Assembly: GCA_027492275.1 (NCBI GenBank)
Contig: JAPUFC010000085.1
Span: 1 to 64,000, forward strand
Length of the DNA stretch: 64,000 nt
Reading direction: 5' to 3'
DNA from: Mesorhizobium sp.
GTDB taxonomy: Bacteria > Pseudomonadota > Alphaproteobacteria > Rhizobiales > Rhizobiaceae
The translations under genes were made by a program, and so were the position numbers. Shown here piece by piece: positions 1-10,789 of the stretch (the stretch's first letter is position 1; each line of letters opens with the position of its first letter). The notes under the pieces are model-generated. The model was given only the letters and a program-made list of their open reading frames with translations, was not told where the DNA came from and searched no databases.

Positions 1-76
1 ATTCACCATTCACCATTCACCATTCACCATTCACCATTCACCATTCACCATTCACCATTCACCATTCACCATTCAC
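1..76. repeat. 7-bp tandem repeat (ATTCACC)n at the window edge
   Basis: ATTCACC is repeated without mismatch from the first base, giving ten full copies plus a six-base partial copy. On the minus strand it reads GGTGAAT and lies at the 3' end of the EF-G-like gene, whose TGA stop is the TCA at 73-75, inside the last partial unit. The array probably continues to the left of the window. It is a simple tandem repeat with no spacers, so it is not a CRISPR array. Confidence 0.95.
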
Positions 77-2124
77 GCCGCCTTGCCGCCGGCGTTCATC
101 GCCTCGTCGGCCAGCCGCCCGGTTAGCTCCGCCATATGGTCGAAGCACGCCTTGTAGCTCGCCACGCCGGCGGTGGCCGAGCGCAGTTCGATGATGAGGT
201 TGCCGATCTCCGATTGCGGCATCGTCGCCTCGACGACGTCCCAGCCCGGCCAGCCCGGCCGCGCGTCGAAGCCCAGGATCTGGCCGCGCCGCTGCGGCAC
301 GATCGCGGTGACCTTGGCGGTCGCCTCCGAGGGCGTGTGGATCTCGACCTTCATGACCGGCTCCAGCAGCACGGGGGAGCAGGCGGTCATGCCCTCCTTC
401 ATGCCGATCCGGGCCGCCATCTGGAACGCCATGTCCGAGGAATCCACCGTGTGATAGGAGCCGTCCGACAGGTTCACCGCGATGTCGACCACCGGGAAGC
501 CGAGCGGGCCGGTGCGCAGATAGTCGCGCACGCCGGCGTCGACGGACTGGATATACTGGCGTGGCACCACGCCGCCGGTGATGGTCTCGGTGAACTGGAA
601 ACCGGTCCCGCGCGGCAGCGGCTTGATGTCCAGCACCACGTCGCCGAACTGGCCGTGGCCGCCGGACTGCTTCTTGTGCCGGCCGCGTTGTGTCGTGCCC
701 TTGCGGATGGTCTCGCGATAGGGAATGGCGGGCGGCCGCACCTCGATGGCGATCTGGTTCTTGCCCTCCAGCCGCTCGATGGTGACGCGCAGGTGCATCT
801 CGCCATGCCCGGACAGGATGGTCTCGGCCGAATCCTGGTCGTGCCGCACGGTCAGCGAGGGGTCTTCCTCGGCCAGCCGCTGCAGCGCGGCCGACATCTT
901 GACCTCGTCCTTCCGCTCCTTCGGCTTGAGCGAGAAGGCATAGACCGGAGCCGGCGGCTCGAGCGCCGCGAGCGCAGCGATGCCGGCCCTCGCCGAGGTC
1001 AGCGTGTCGCCCGTGCGCGCCGCCTCCAGCTTGCCCAACGCCACCGTATCGCCGGCGGCGGCCGACGCGACCTTGGTCTGGCCGGCGCCCAGCATGCGGT
1101 AGAGGCCGGAGACCTTGGACACGTCCGTGGCCCCGCCGCGCAGCTCCATGCCCTCCGTGACCGTGCCAGACAGCACGCGGGCCATCGACAGCTTGCCGCC
1201 ATGCGGCGTGTGCACCGTCTTCATCACCTGCACGACGGTCGAGCCGTCCTCGGCGAGGCCGAGGCGCGCGCGCGTCGCCGCGATGTCCGGCCCTTCGTGG
1301 CGTATGGCCTTCAGGAGCCGCAGCACGCCGTTGCCCTTTTCGGCGGTGCCGATCAGCACCGGCGTCACCGCGCCGGCGCGCAGGTCGGCCGACAGATCGT
1401 CGAACACCTCGTCGCGCGGCGGCTCCTTTTCCTCCAGAAGCTGCTCCATCAGGAGGTCGTCATGGTCCGCCAGCTTCTCCAGCATGGAGAAGCGCGCCTC
1501 GATCTCGCCGGCGCGGTCGTCGTCGGGAATGTCGGCGATCTCGGCGTCGCTGAAATCGCGCCACACATAGGCGCGCTCCAGCGCCAGGTCGATGGAGCCG
1601 ACGACGGCGCCGTCGCGGCGCAGGGCGATCTGTCGCAGCAGCAGCGGCACGGCGCTGGCCGGCTGAAGCATCTTGAGCGCCTCGCGCACGCCGAGCGTCG
1701 CCTTGTCGATCTTGTTGAGGAACAGGATGCGCGGCACGCCGTGCTCGTCCAGCTTGCGCAGGATGAGCTGCAGGGCGGGGATCTTCTTCTCGTCGGCCTC
1801 CGCCACCACCACCGCGAGGTCGCAGGCGGCGAGCACGGGCTCGGCCTCAAAGGCGAATTCCACCGAGCCGGGGCAGTCCACGAAGGTCAGCGTGTCGCCC
1901 ATGAACTGCGTCGTGGCGAAGCAGGCTTCCACGCTCATGGCGTGCGCCCGCGCCTCGGGCGAACTGTCGGACACGGTGCCGCCCGACGAAACGGGATTCT
2001 GGCGCGCTATCGCGCCGGTGCGGGCGAGTATGGCTTCAAGAAGGGTCGTTTTTCCGCTGGCGAAGGGACCGACGATGGCGATGCATTTCGGTCCCGGACG
2101 TCTTCCTCCGGCGCGGTTTCCCAT
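73..2124 (-). CDS. Elongation factor G-like GTPase (EF-G paralogue)
   Basis: This is a 683-residue translational GTPase of the EF-G fold. Its N-terminal GTPase domain has a P-loop GPFASGKT at 19-26, G3 motif DCPG at 83-86 and G4 motif NKID at 137-140. Domains II to V follow. The family normally promotes ribosomal translocation, but several features set this protein apart from canonical FusA: a shortened G domain, a DCPG rather than DTPG G3 motif, and isolation from rpsL/rpsG/tufA. This suggests an accessory EF-G-like protein of the sort many rhizobia carry beside FusA; its role is not established. The ATG is supported by GGAGG about seven bases upstream on the minus strand. The stop codon lies inside the 7-bp tandem repeat. 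Confidence 0.88.
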   Translation of the reverse strand: MGNRAGGRRPGPKCIAIVGPFASGKTTLLEAILARTGAIARQNPVSSGGTVSDSSPEARAHAMSVEACFATTQFMGDTLTFVDCPGSVEFAFEAEPVLAACDLAVVVAEADEKKIPALQLILRKLDEHGVPRILFLNKIDKATLGVREALKMLQPASAVPLLLRQIALRRDGAVVGSIDLALERAYVWRDFSDAEIADIPDDDRAGEIEARFSMLEKLADHDDLLMEQLLEEKEPPRDEVFDDLSADLRAGAVTPVLIGTAEKGNGVLRLLKAIRHEGPDIAATRARLGLAEDGSTVVQVMKTVHTPHGGKLSMARVLSGTVTEGMELRGGATDVSKVSGLYRMLGAGQTKVASAAAGDTVALGKLEAARTGDTLTSARAGIAALAALEPPAPVYAFSLKPKERKDEVKMSAALQRLAEEDPSLTVRHDQDSAETILSGHGEMHLRVTIERLEGKNQIAIEVRPPAIPYRETIRKGTTQRGRHKKQSGGHGQFGDVVLDIKPLPRGTGFQFTETITGGVVPRQYIQSVDAGVRDYLRTGPLGFPVVDIAVNLSDGSYHTVDSSDMAFQMAARIGMKEGMTACSPVLLEPVMKVEIHTPSEATAKVTAIVPQRRGQILGFDARPGWPGWDVVEATMPQSEIGNLIIELRSATAGVASYKACFDHMAELTGRLADEAMNAGGKAA

Positions 2125-2275
2125 GGCGTAACCTCCACTCCTGGCGTTTCCCGAAGAGCGGCGGCCGGCCCCGTCGGCCGTCGCGCGGCCGTTTCGGGTC
2201 TCGTGCCCGATAAGGCCACGCGAATATCGTCACACGGGACGCGAGGCAGGGCAAGGGACTTCTTGCCGGCGAAGC

Positions 2276-2758
2276 TCAGCAGGCCGGTTCGGCGTCGTGC
2301 GTGATCACCGCGCGGGCGGTGAGTTCGTCGTCGCCGCGCAGGATCGCGAAATCGGCCTGCCCGTCCGGCACGAAGGTCAGCCGGATGCGATTGGCGTAGG
2401 TCACGGCGTCCTGCTCGAAGCCCGGCAACAGCTCGAAGCGCACGGCGTAAAGACCCGCGGTCATGGACAGCCGCATCTCGTCCAAGACCGTGGCGAGCAG
2501 AACGCCCTGGTCGCCGACGCGCAAAGGCACCTCGACCGCGCGGATGCAATCCGGCGCGAGGGGCGGGCGGCTACCGCGAAAATCAACCGCGATGAGCGAC
2601 GGGCCGTCATGGTCGGGCACGCCGAACGACACGTTGCCCTCGCGCCAGGCGAAGCCTTGCGCGACGTGGTCGTCTGTCCAGAGATTGAGCTGCGCGAGTT
2701 CCGGCCGATAGACCGCCAGTTGTCCGTAGAGGATCTGGAGGCTAATTTCCGTGGCCAT
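2276..2758 (-). CDS. comJ: ComJ-family protein (predicted inhibitor of the NucA nuclease)
   Basis: The 160-residue protein matches the ComJ family by eye. It has an N-terminal strand, a WTDDHVAQGFAWR block near residues 28-40 followed by VSFG, and a later beta-rich half with VEVPLRVGDQGV. Bacillus subtilis ComJ has the equivalent WTDEAIEKGY...ISFE pattern and inhibits the DNA-entry nuclease NucA. Here the gene starts four bases after the stop of a nucA-like gene on the same strand, so the two are probably translated from one transcript. There is no signal peptide or membrane segment, as expected for a cytoplasmic inhibitor. The family call rests on remembered motifs, not a profile search. Function in an alphaproteobacterium is inferred. 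Confidence 0.72.
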   Translation of the reverse strand: MATEISLQILYGQLAVYRPELAQLNLWTDDHVAQGFAWREGNVSFGVPDHDGPSLIAVDFRGSRPPLAPDCIRAVEVPLRVGDQGVLLATVLDEMRLSMTAGLYAVRFELLPGFEQDAVTYANRIRLTFVPDGQADFAILRGDDELTARAVITHDAEPAC

Positions 2759-2762
2759 TTGT

Positions 2763-3200
2763 TTAGGGTCCTACGATGATGGTGACTTTCCAGCCCTCCT
2801 TAGCGCCCCGTAACTGTGCCCCAATTTGTGCGCCCGCGCTTCGGTTGTCCGCAGGACTTATATACCTGACGGAGGCCCCTTCGCCACCTTCCGCGAACAT
2901 GGCCGGCGGGTATTCGTCGCGGTCCAGGCCGGGCCGGGGAGGATAGGGGGTCAGGCAGGCCAGCCGCCGCGCCGCGGCCCCCGCCCGGTCGATGGTGAGG
3001 GTGCGCGGATGACCGGCCCGCTGCGCCTCCTCGACATGGGACGCGGTTTCCGGCGCCAGCCTGCGAGAGATCACCACCGCGATCGAGCCGGCGGCGCCGG
3101 ACCTGTCCCGCGACGCCGCCCGCCTGCACAGCGCGCGCCAGAAGCGCATGTGGCTGATGGAGGAGTCTATCGGATTCCACACGCGCGGCGTCGAACTCAT
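2763..3200 (-). CDS. nucA: NucA/NucB-family deoxyribonuclease
   Basis: The 145-residue protein carries the full NucA/NucB signature: PETASHVEEAQ at 50-60, TIDRAGA at 69-75, LDRDEYPPAMF at 92-102, EGGEGAS at 104-110 and SPADNRSAG at 115-123. The DRDE, EGG and DNR blocks hold the acidic and Asn residues used for metal-dependent DNA cleavage in this family. Bacillus NucA is membrane-anchored and nicks incoming DNA during competence. This protein lacks an obvious hydrophobic N-terminal segment, although its first 35 residues are poorly conserved and the start is uncertain because the frame stays open upstream. Length matches Bacillus NucA (147 residues). It is followed four bases later by comJ, the cognate inhibitor family. 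The role may be DNA processing or a toxin/immunity pair. Confidence 0.75.
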   Translation of the reverse strand: MSSTPRVWNPIDSSISHMRFWRALCRRAASRDRSGAAGSIAVVISRRLAPETASHVEEAQRAGHPRTLTIDRAGAAARRLACLTPYPPRPGLDRDEYPPAMFAEGGEGASVRYISPADNRSAGAQIGAQLRGAKEGWKVTIIVGP

Positions 3201-3456
3201 GCCGGAAACGCAGAACGATACGCACTCTGTCCGCCACTGACGGCGGCGGTCCGGGCGACTATCCTCTCCAGCCTTGTGCTTGTCCAGCCGGGGGCCGCGA
3301 CGACCGGGTCGCGACGAGACTTAGACCAAAGTCATAATCCCAAAGCATCTCTGCCGTTCGCCGGGGCAGTCTGTCAGAAATGTGCCGCTCAAAAGCCGTC
3401 GAAGCGCCTGATTCCGGCGCGCCGGGGCTCAGGCCTTATTCGGGGAGGACCAGACA

Positions 3457-5157
3457 ATGGCAATTTCGTCTGCCGCCGGCGCCACGAGGCGCGGCATGAC
3501 AAGGGAGGAGAAGAAGGTCATCTTCGCTTCTTCTCTCGGCACCGTTTTCGAATGGTACGATTTCTATCTCTACGGCTCGCTGGCCGCCTTCATCGGCGCT
3601 GCCTTCTTCGCGGAATACCCGGAAGCCACGCGTAACATCTTCGCGCTGCTGGCGTTCGCCGCCGGCTTCCTCGTGCGTCCGTTCGGCGCGCTGGTGTTCG
3701 GCCGCCTGGGCGACCTCGTCGGCCGCAAATACACCTTCCTGGTCACCATCCTCATCATGGGCGTGTCGACATTCCTCGTCGGCCTGCTGCCCGGTTCGGC
3801 CACCATCGGCATCGCCGCCCCGGTCATCCTGATCGCCCTTCGCATGCTGCAGGGCCTGGCGCTGGGCGGGGAGTACGGCGGCGCGGCCACCTATGTCGCC
3901 GAGCACGCCCCGAACGACCGGCGCGGCTACTACACCTCGTGGATTCAGACCACCGCGACGCTCGGCCTGTTCCTGTCGCTTCTGATTATCCTGGCGGTCC
4001 AGACCTATCTCGGCCCCGATGTGTTCAAGGCCTGGGGCTGGCGCGTTCCGTTCCTGCTTTCGGTCGTGCTGCTCGGCATCTCGGTGTGGATCCGGCTGAC
4101 CCTCAACGAATCGCCGACCTTCCAGCGCATGAAGGCGGAGGGCAAGCAGTCCAAGGCACCGCTTACCGAGGCGTTCGGACAGTGGAAGAACGCCAGGATC
4201 GCGCTGCTGGCGCTGCTCGGCCTCACGGCCGGCCAGGCGGTGGTGTGGTATTCCGGCCAGTTCTACGCGCTGTTCTTCCTGCAGAACGTGCTCAAGGTCG
4301 ACGCCGTCTCGGTCAACATCATGATCGCCATCGCGCTCGCCCTCGGCACGCCGTTCTTCGTGCTGTTCGGCTGGCTGTCGGACAAGGTGGGCCGCAAGGT
4401 GATCATCATGGCCGGCCTGCTGCTCGCCATCGTGACCTACTTCCCGCTGTTCAAGGCGCTGACCTGGGCCGCCAACCCGGCGCTGGCCACCGCCCAGCAG
4501 ACCACGCGGGCGACGGTCGTCGCCGCCCCCGGCGACTGCACGTTCCAGTTCAACCCGGTCGGCACGGCGAAGTTCACCAAGTCGTGCGACATCGCGACCT
4601 CGTTCCTGACCCGCAACTCCGTCCCCTACGACGTGCAGATGACGGCCGCTCCCGGCACGGACGCCACGGTGACGGTCGCCGGTACCGTGATCCCCGCCTA
4701 TGACGCGGTGAAGTCGGGCGCCGACGCGGCGGCCAAGGCCACCGCGTTCAACGGGGCGACCTACCAGGCGCTGCACAATGCGGGCTATCCGCTGAACCAG
4801 AACGCGGCCGGCGCGTGGAGCATGACGGCGGACCCGAACGCGGTGAGCTGGCCGATGGTCATCGCCATCCTCTTCGTGCTCGTGCTCTATGTGACCATGG
4901 TCTACGGGCCGATCGCCGCCATCCTGGTGGAGATGTTCCCGACCCGCATCCGCTACACCGGCATGTCGCTGCCTTACCACATCGGCAACGGCTGGTTCGG
5001 CGGCCTGCTCCCGGCGACGGTGTTCGCCATGAGCGCGGCGGCCGGCGATATCTACTACGGCCTCTGGTACCCGATCGTGATCGCGGCGATGTCCCTGGTC
5101 ATCGGCACGCTCTTCGTGAAGGACACGCTGGGCACGGACCTGCAAGCCAAGGACTGA
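3457..5157 (+). CDS. MHS-family MFS transporter with a large periplasmic insert
   Basis: The 566-residue protein is a metabolite:H+ symporter of the ProP/ShiA group. It has an EWYDFYLYG motif in TM1, RPFGALVFGRLGD in TM2-loop and GEYGGA after TM4. The usual 12 helices are present, but about 124 residues (roughly 338-461) separate TM9 from TM10. Topology places this stretch in the periplasm, and it contains two cysteines (361 and 377) that could form a disulfide. The substrate cannot be told from sequence; relatives move organic acids or osmolytes. The ATG is preceded by GGGGAGG nine bases upstream. A short GACTT/AAGTC inverted repeat at 3318-3333 lies in the promoter region shared with the divergent nucA. 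A strong terminator follows the stop. Confidence 0.85.
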   Translation: MAISSAAGATRRGMTREEKKVIFASSLGTVFEWYDFYLYGSLAAFIGAAFFAEYPEATRNIFALLAFAAGFLVRPFGALVFGRLGDLVGRKYTFLVTILIMGVSTFLVGLLPGSATIGIAAPVILIALRMLQGLALGGEYGGAATYVAEHAPNDRRGYYTSWIQTTATLGLFLSLLIILAVQTYLGPDVFKAWGWRVPFLLSVVLLGISVWIRLTLNESPTFQRMKAEGKQSKAPLTEAFGQWKNARIALLALLGLTAGQAVVWYSGQFYALFFLQNVLKVDAVSVNIMIAIALALGTPFFVLFGWLSDKVGRKVIIMAGLLLAIVTYFPLFKALTWAANPALATAQQTTRATVVAAPGDCTFQFNPVGTAKFTKSCDIATSFLTRNSVPYDVQMTAAPGTDATVTVAGTVIPAYDAVKSGADAAAKATAFNGATYQALHNAGYPLNQNAAGAWSMTADPNAVSWPMVIAILFVLVLYVTMVYGPIAAILVEMFPTRIRYTGMSLPYHIGNGWFGGLLPATVFAMSAAAGDIYYGLWYPIVIAAMSLVIGTLFVKDTLGTDLQAKD

Positions 5158-5181
5158 CGGCCGCTTCAGGCCGAACGGAAA

Positions 5182-5213
5182 AGCCCGGCGCGCGACCCGC
5201 GCCGGGCTTTTTT
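5182..5213 (+). terminator. Rho-independent terminator of the MHS transporter gene
   Basis: An 11-bp perfect stem (AGCCCGGCGCG at 5182-5192 with CGCGCCGGGCT at 5198-5208) has a five-base loop and is followed by a T run to 5213. It sits 25 bases after the transporter stop codon. Confidence 0.92.
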
Positions 5214-5291
5214 GTCGTCGGACCCTGCCCGCCGCCGTTCCGCTTCAGCTATGCTGTCATGGAGACCGGACAGCCAGAAGGAGTTTCACCC

Positions 5292-5702
5292 GTGAAGATC
5301 GTTCCCTGCGGCAGCGTGCCGACCACCTCGGCGCCATCCAGCCACTTCACCGGCCGCGTCCTGCACCAGGCGCTGGTCCTTCGCGAGGCGCCCGCGCGCC
5401 TTGCCGCGGCGCTGGTCTCGTTCGAGCCGCGCGCCCGCACCTACTGGCACACGCACCCCTTCGGCCAGACGCTCTATGTCGTGTCCGGCGCCGGCCAGGC
5501 GCAGAGCTGGGGCGGTCCCGTGCGGGAGATCAGGGCCGGCGACGTCGTCGTCTTCGAGCCGGGGGAAAAGCATTGGCATGGCGGCGGCCCGGCCACGGCC
5601 ATGAGCCATGTCGCCATGCAGGAGCATGTCGACGGCGTCTCGGCGACATGGCTGGAAGAGGTCGCGGACGAGGCGTTCGACGCGTCTCCGGCCGGCGGCT
5701 GA
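5292..5702 (+). CDS. Cupin-domain protein
   Basis: The 136-residue protein is a single small cupin barrel. Cupin motif 1 is seen as YWHTHPFGQTLYVVSGAG and motif 2 as AGDVVVFEPGEKHWHG, giving His, His, Gln and His as likely metal ligands. This resembles the (R)-mandelonitrile lyase-like and carboxymuconolactone-associated cupins, but the substrate is unknown. The GTG start is chosen because AGAAGGAG lies eight bases upstream; an in-frame ATG at 5259 has no such site. The gene stands alone between the transporter terminator and the convergent aspartate aminotransferase gene. Confidence 0.8.
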   Translation: MKIVPCGSVPTTSAPSSHFTGRVLHQALVLREAPARLAAALVSFEPRARTYWHTHPFGQTLYVVSGAGQAQSWGGPVREIRAGDVVVFEPGEKHWHGGGPATAMSHVAMQEHVDGVSATWLEEVADEAFDASPAGG

Positions 5703-5747
5703 ACGGCCAGGGGCGGGTGGATCGCTCCGTCCGCCCTCGCGGCGCCG

Positions 5748-8018
<2,271 letters not shown>

Positions 8019-8022
<4 letters not shown>

Positions 8023-8828
8023 GCGGCGCCGCGGCGGGCATGCCGGACGGCGCGGGACATGCGATCGTCACCGACGAGATCGGTCTTGCGAGCGCGGTGA
8101 TCGGCGATGTCCATCTGCGCACCGGCTACCGGCCCCTGTTCGCGCGAAGCGGCGACGACCTGCATCCGGTGGCCGTCGAAGGCCTGGTGACGCGATGGCG
8201 CAACGGCCGCGCGCTGGACCCCGGCGGTCTGGACTGGGGCGCGGATGCCGTGCGCCGGGCGAACCGGCTCGGCCAGATCCTGTCCATCCGCAACATGGCC
8301 AATATCGGCACGGATGCGCCGCTCGGCCTTCTGATGCGCTGGGACGGCGCGGTCGAGGCCGGCCAGGATGCCGGTCTGCTGCTCGCCGAGGCCGAAGGGG
8401 CCATGCTCGACCCCCGGCTGATGATCGTCCTTGCCGAGACGGGGACGGATGCGATGCACGACCCGATGCGGCGCTGGCGCGACGCCGGCGCGAGCATCGC
8501 CGTGTCCGACCTCGGCGGCATGGAGGCGGTGGTCGCCCACGGCCTGGCCGATCTCATCCGCATGGATGCGTCGTGGCTCTCCGATCAGATGGTCGATTCC
8601 GGCGCATGGCGTCTGCTGCGGGTGGCCGTCGACAGGCTGCGGGAGGCGGGGATCGGGCTGCTGGTCGACCGGGTCGCGTCGCCGGGCGATCTGCAGGCGG
8701 CGCTCGCCATCTCCGCCGACCTCATGCAGGGACCGCATCTGGCGGCGCCGTTCCGCGTCGGAACCGTGTTCGACGATGCCCCGCGGCCCGTAGCCGCCGC
8801 CGGGACTGTCGTGCGCCTGTTTGGATGA
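8019..8828 (+). CDS. Degenerate EAL-domain protein, tandem paralogue of the upstream gene
   Basis: The 269-residue protein aligns by eye with the upstream EAL protein along its length. It keeps VEGL near the start and LIRMDASW where the neighbour has IVKFDARW, and both end in a VR.FG tail. Catalytic positions are lost: VNFN has no counterpart, CEVTE becomes AETGT, DDYG becomes SDLG, the lysine becomes arginine and FEGIE becomes VDRVA. It is therefore probably a non-catalytic partner or c-di-GMP sensor. The GTG start overlaps the upstream stop as GTGA, which implies translational coupling. A start at ATG 8040 is possible. The origin by tandem duplication is inferred. Confidence 0.72.
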
Positions 8829-8920
8829 CCGATCGATCCCGCTGATCGGACCCAGCAGAATTTCTGACTGGAAGCTTCGGCCCGCCGGGCCATACTAGGC
8901 AGCAACCCGGGAGCCCGCCC

Positions 8921-9556
8921 ATGCTTCGCCTCTATGGAATGGCCGACAGCGGAAACTGCTACAAGCCGCGCCTCTTGATGGCGGCGCTCGGCATGCCTTT
9001 CGAGCATGTCGCGATGGACTATGGCCAGGGCGGCACGCGCTCGGCCGGCTATCTGGACAAGAATCCCAACGGCATGGTTCCGCTGCTCGAGCTGGAGGAC
9101 GGCCGCGTGCTGGCCGAATCCAACGCCATCCTGCTCTATCTGGCCGAAGGAACGAGGTTCCTGCCCGCCGACCGCTACCAGCGCGCATTGGCCTGTCAAT
9201 GGCTGTTCTTCGAACAATATAGCCACGAGCCCTACATCGCGGTCCGCCGCTCGCTGCTCACGCAGCCGCACCGCGCCGCCGATGCGACGCCGGAGCGCCT
9301 GGAGGCGACGTTCCAGCGCGGCAACAAGGCGCTCGGCGTGATGGAGGCGCGGCTTGCCGCCGAACCCTTCTTCGCCGGCGATGCCTGCAGCGTCGCCGAC
9401 ATCGCGCTCTACGCCTACACGCATGTGGCGGGCGAGGGCGGCTTCGATCTGGATCGCTATCCGGCCGTCCGGGCCTGGCTCGCGCGCGTCGAGGCGGAGC
9501 CGGGCTACGTGCCGATGAGCTGGCTTCCCGGCGAACGGCCCGGCGCAGGGCGTTGA
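8921..9556 (+). CDS. Glutathione S-transferase family protein
   Basis: The 211-residue protein has the two GST domains. The N-terminal thioredoxin-like half contains LYGMADSGNCYKPRL with a possible catalytic Ser/Cys in SGNC, the cis-proline segment NGMVPLLEL and the glutathione-binding ESNAILLYLAE (residues near 66-76). The helical C-terminal half ends with the AEPFFAGDACSVADIALY N-capping box. Members conjugate glutathione to electrophiles or act as stress proteins; the substrate is unknown. GGGAG lies seven bases before the ATG. Confidence 0.9.
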   Translation: MLRLYGMADSGNCYKPRLLMAALGMPFEHVAMDYGQGGTRSAGYLDKNPNGMVPLLELEDGRVLAESNAILLYLAEGTRFLPADRYQRALACQWLFFEQYSHEPYIAVRRSLLTQPHRAADATPERLEATFQRGNKALGVMEARLAAEPFFAGDACSVADIALYAYTHVAGEGGFDLDRYPAVRAWLARVEAEPGYVPMSWLPGERPGAGR

Positions 9557-9625
9557 CTCAGATCAATGCCGCGCCGAACATCAGGGTGCAGGAAAAGCAC
9601 CGGTGATGTCGCAAGGGAGGACGAT

Positions 9626-10072
9626 GTGTACAGGAACATCCTTATCGCCACGGACGGCTCTGAACTGGCTGGAAAAGGCCTTGCCCATGGTCTCGATCTG
9701 GCCGCCGGCGCGGGGGCGGCGGTGACCATCGTGACCGTCACGGAAGCCTGGTCCGCGCTGGAGATGGCCGACGAGGCGCGCCAGGGCCACTACGACGCCA
9801 TCGCCCGGTTCGAGGCGGTCGCCAACGCACGGGCGCAGAAGATACTCGACGCCGCCGCGGCTGCGGCCTCGGCCAGGGGCGTCAAGACCGTCACCGTTCA
9901 CGTGCCCGACCAGAAACCCGCCGAGGCGATCATCGACACCGCGAAAGAGAAGGGTTGCGACCTGATCGTCATGGCCTCGCATGGCCGCCGTGGCGTCGGC
10001 CGATTGCTCATCGGCAGCCAGTCGATGGAGGTCGTCAGCCACAGCACGATCCCGACGCTCATCGTGCGCTGA
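9626..10072 (+). CDS. Universal stress protein, UspA family
   Basis: The 148-residue single-domain Usp has the N-terminal strand and ILIATDGSE motif, and the C-terminal nucleotide-binding loop with ASHG, nine residues and GS, ending in PTLIVR. The first glycine of the consensus G-2x-G-9x-GS loop is replaced by alanine, so ATP binding is likely but not certain. The GTG start is chosen because GGGAGG lies five bases upstream; an ATG further up at 9566 would add a charged tail not seen in the family. The gene is monocistronic and shares a terminator region with the convergent cold-shock gene. Confidence 0.87.
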   Translation: MYRNILIATDGSELAGKGLAHGLDLAAGAGAAVTIVTVTEAWSALEMADEARQGHYDAIARFEAVANARAQKILDAAAAAASARGVKTVTVHVPDQKPAEAIIDTAKEKGCDLIVMASHGRRGVGRLLIGSQSMEVVSHSTIPTLIVR

Positions 10073-10119
10073 CGGACCGCCATCGGCGAGCGCGGCCACG
10101 CCCCGAACGCGGACGGCGC

Positions 10120-10147
10120 AAAAAAAGGCGGGGCAAAACCCCGCCTT
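10120..10147. terminator. Bidirectional terminator between uspA-type and csp genes
   Basis: AAGGCGGGG (10125-10133) pairs with CCCCGCCTT (10139-10147) across a CAAAA loop. The run of A at 10120-10126 becomes a T tract on the minus strand, which fits termination of the convergent cold-shock transcript; on the plus strand the T tract is weaker. Confidence 0.75.
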
Positions 10148-10303
10148 CGCTTCCTTAGAGGGTCTGAACCGGCTTTCCCTTCCGGTCCCGCAGCTATCTG
10201 CTGTTCGGGTTGCCGGTCGTTTCAGCCGCGGCGCGCCGCTGGCGCGGCCGTCAGTCCATCCGTGACTTGCCGCGCGCTCCGCATCGCGGGAGCGCGCCGG
10301 ACG

Positions 10304-10516
10304 TCAGCCCGCCTTGGAAAGAGATCCGGCAGCGGACTTGCCGGTGCGGCGGTCCTGCTGGATCTCGAAATTGATCTTCTGGCCTTCGGTGAGGGTCGTC
10401 ATTCCGGCCCGCTCGACGGCGGAGATGTGAACGAAGACGTCCGCGCCGCCCGCGTCCGGCTGGATGAAGCCGAAGCCCTTGGTGGCGTTGAACCACTTGA
10501 CCGTACCAGTTGCCAT
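10304..10516 (-). CDS. cspA: Cold-shock protein, CspA family
   Basis: The 70-residue protein is a single cold-shock domain with RNP1 (KGFGFI) and RNP2 (VFVHI), preceded by [12 protein letters not shown]. It binds single-stranded RNA and DNA and acts as an RNA chaperone in the cytoplasm. AAGGAAA lies before the ATG on the minus strand. About 270 bases of A/T-richer DNA separate it from the divergent gene at 10790, room for a long 5' leader typical of csp genes, but I cannot define the promoter. Which of several rhizobial csp paralogues this is cannot be told. Confidence 0.95.
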   Translation of the reverse strand: MATGTVKWFNATKGFGFIQPDAGGADVFVHISAVERAGMTTLTEGQKINFEIQQDRRTGKSAAGSLSKAG

Positions 10517-10789
10517 GCAAATTTCCTTCGTTTTCGCGACGATATCCGGGTGATGCCACCCTGTTCAACGAGATTTTGGAGATAGACGTCAGCGAACGCG
10601 ATAGCGAGGCAACAGATCGATCGGCCAAATCACCGTGCAACCATCTAATAGGCCTGAGCGCCGAAAACAAGGCCGTGGCGAGGGGACGGCAAAAAAAGCA
10701 ATATTTTCGCAGGGCGCGATGAACCGAAAGGCAGGTCAGCGTCGTTAGAGCGGAACGCGTAAACGGGCCATCCTGGCCGGGAGGCAATC

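Noticed and set aside
1-76. CRISPR array at the window edge
   Set aside because: The units are 7 bp with no spacers.
2800-3237. Alternative frame over nucA giving 145 codons
   Set aside because: It lacks any family motif, while the 2763-3200 frame has the full NucA/NucB signature.
3436-5145. 569-codon open frame on the minus strand opposite the MHS transporter
   Set aside because: Same type of antisense shadow; the protein is low-complexity Arg/Glu/Gly/His with no domain.
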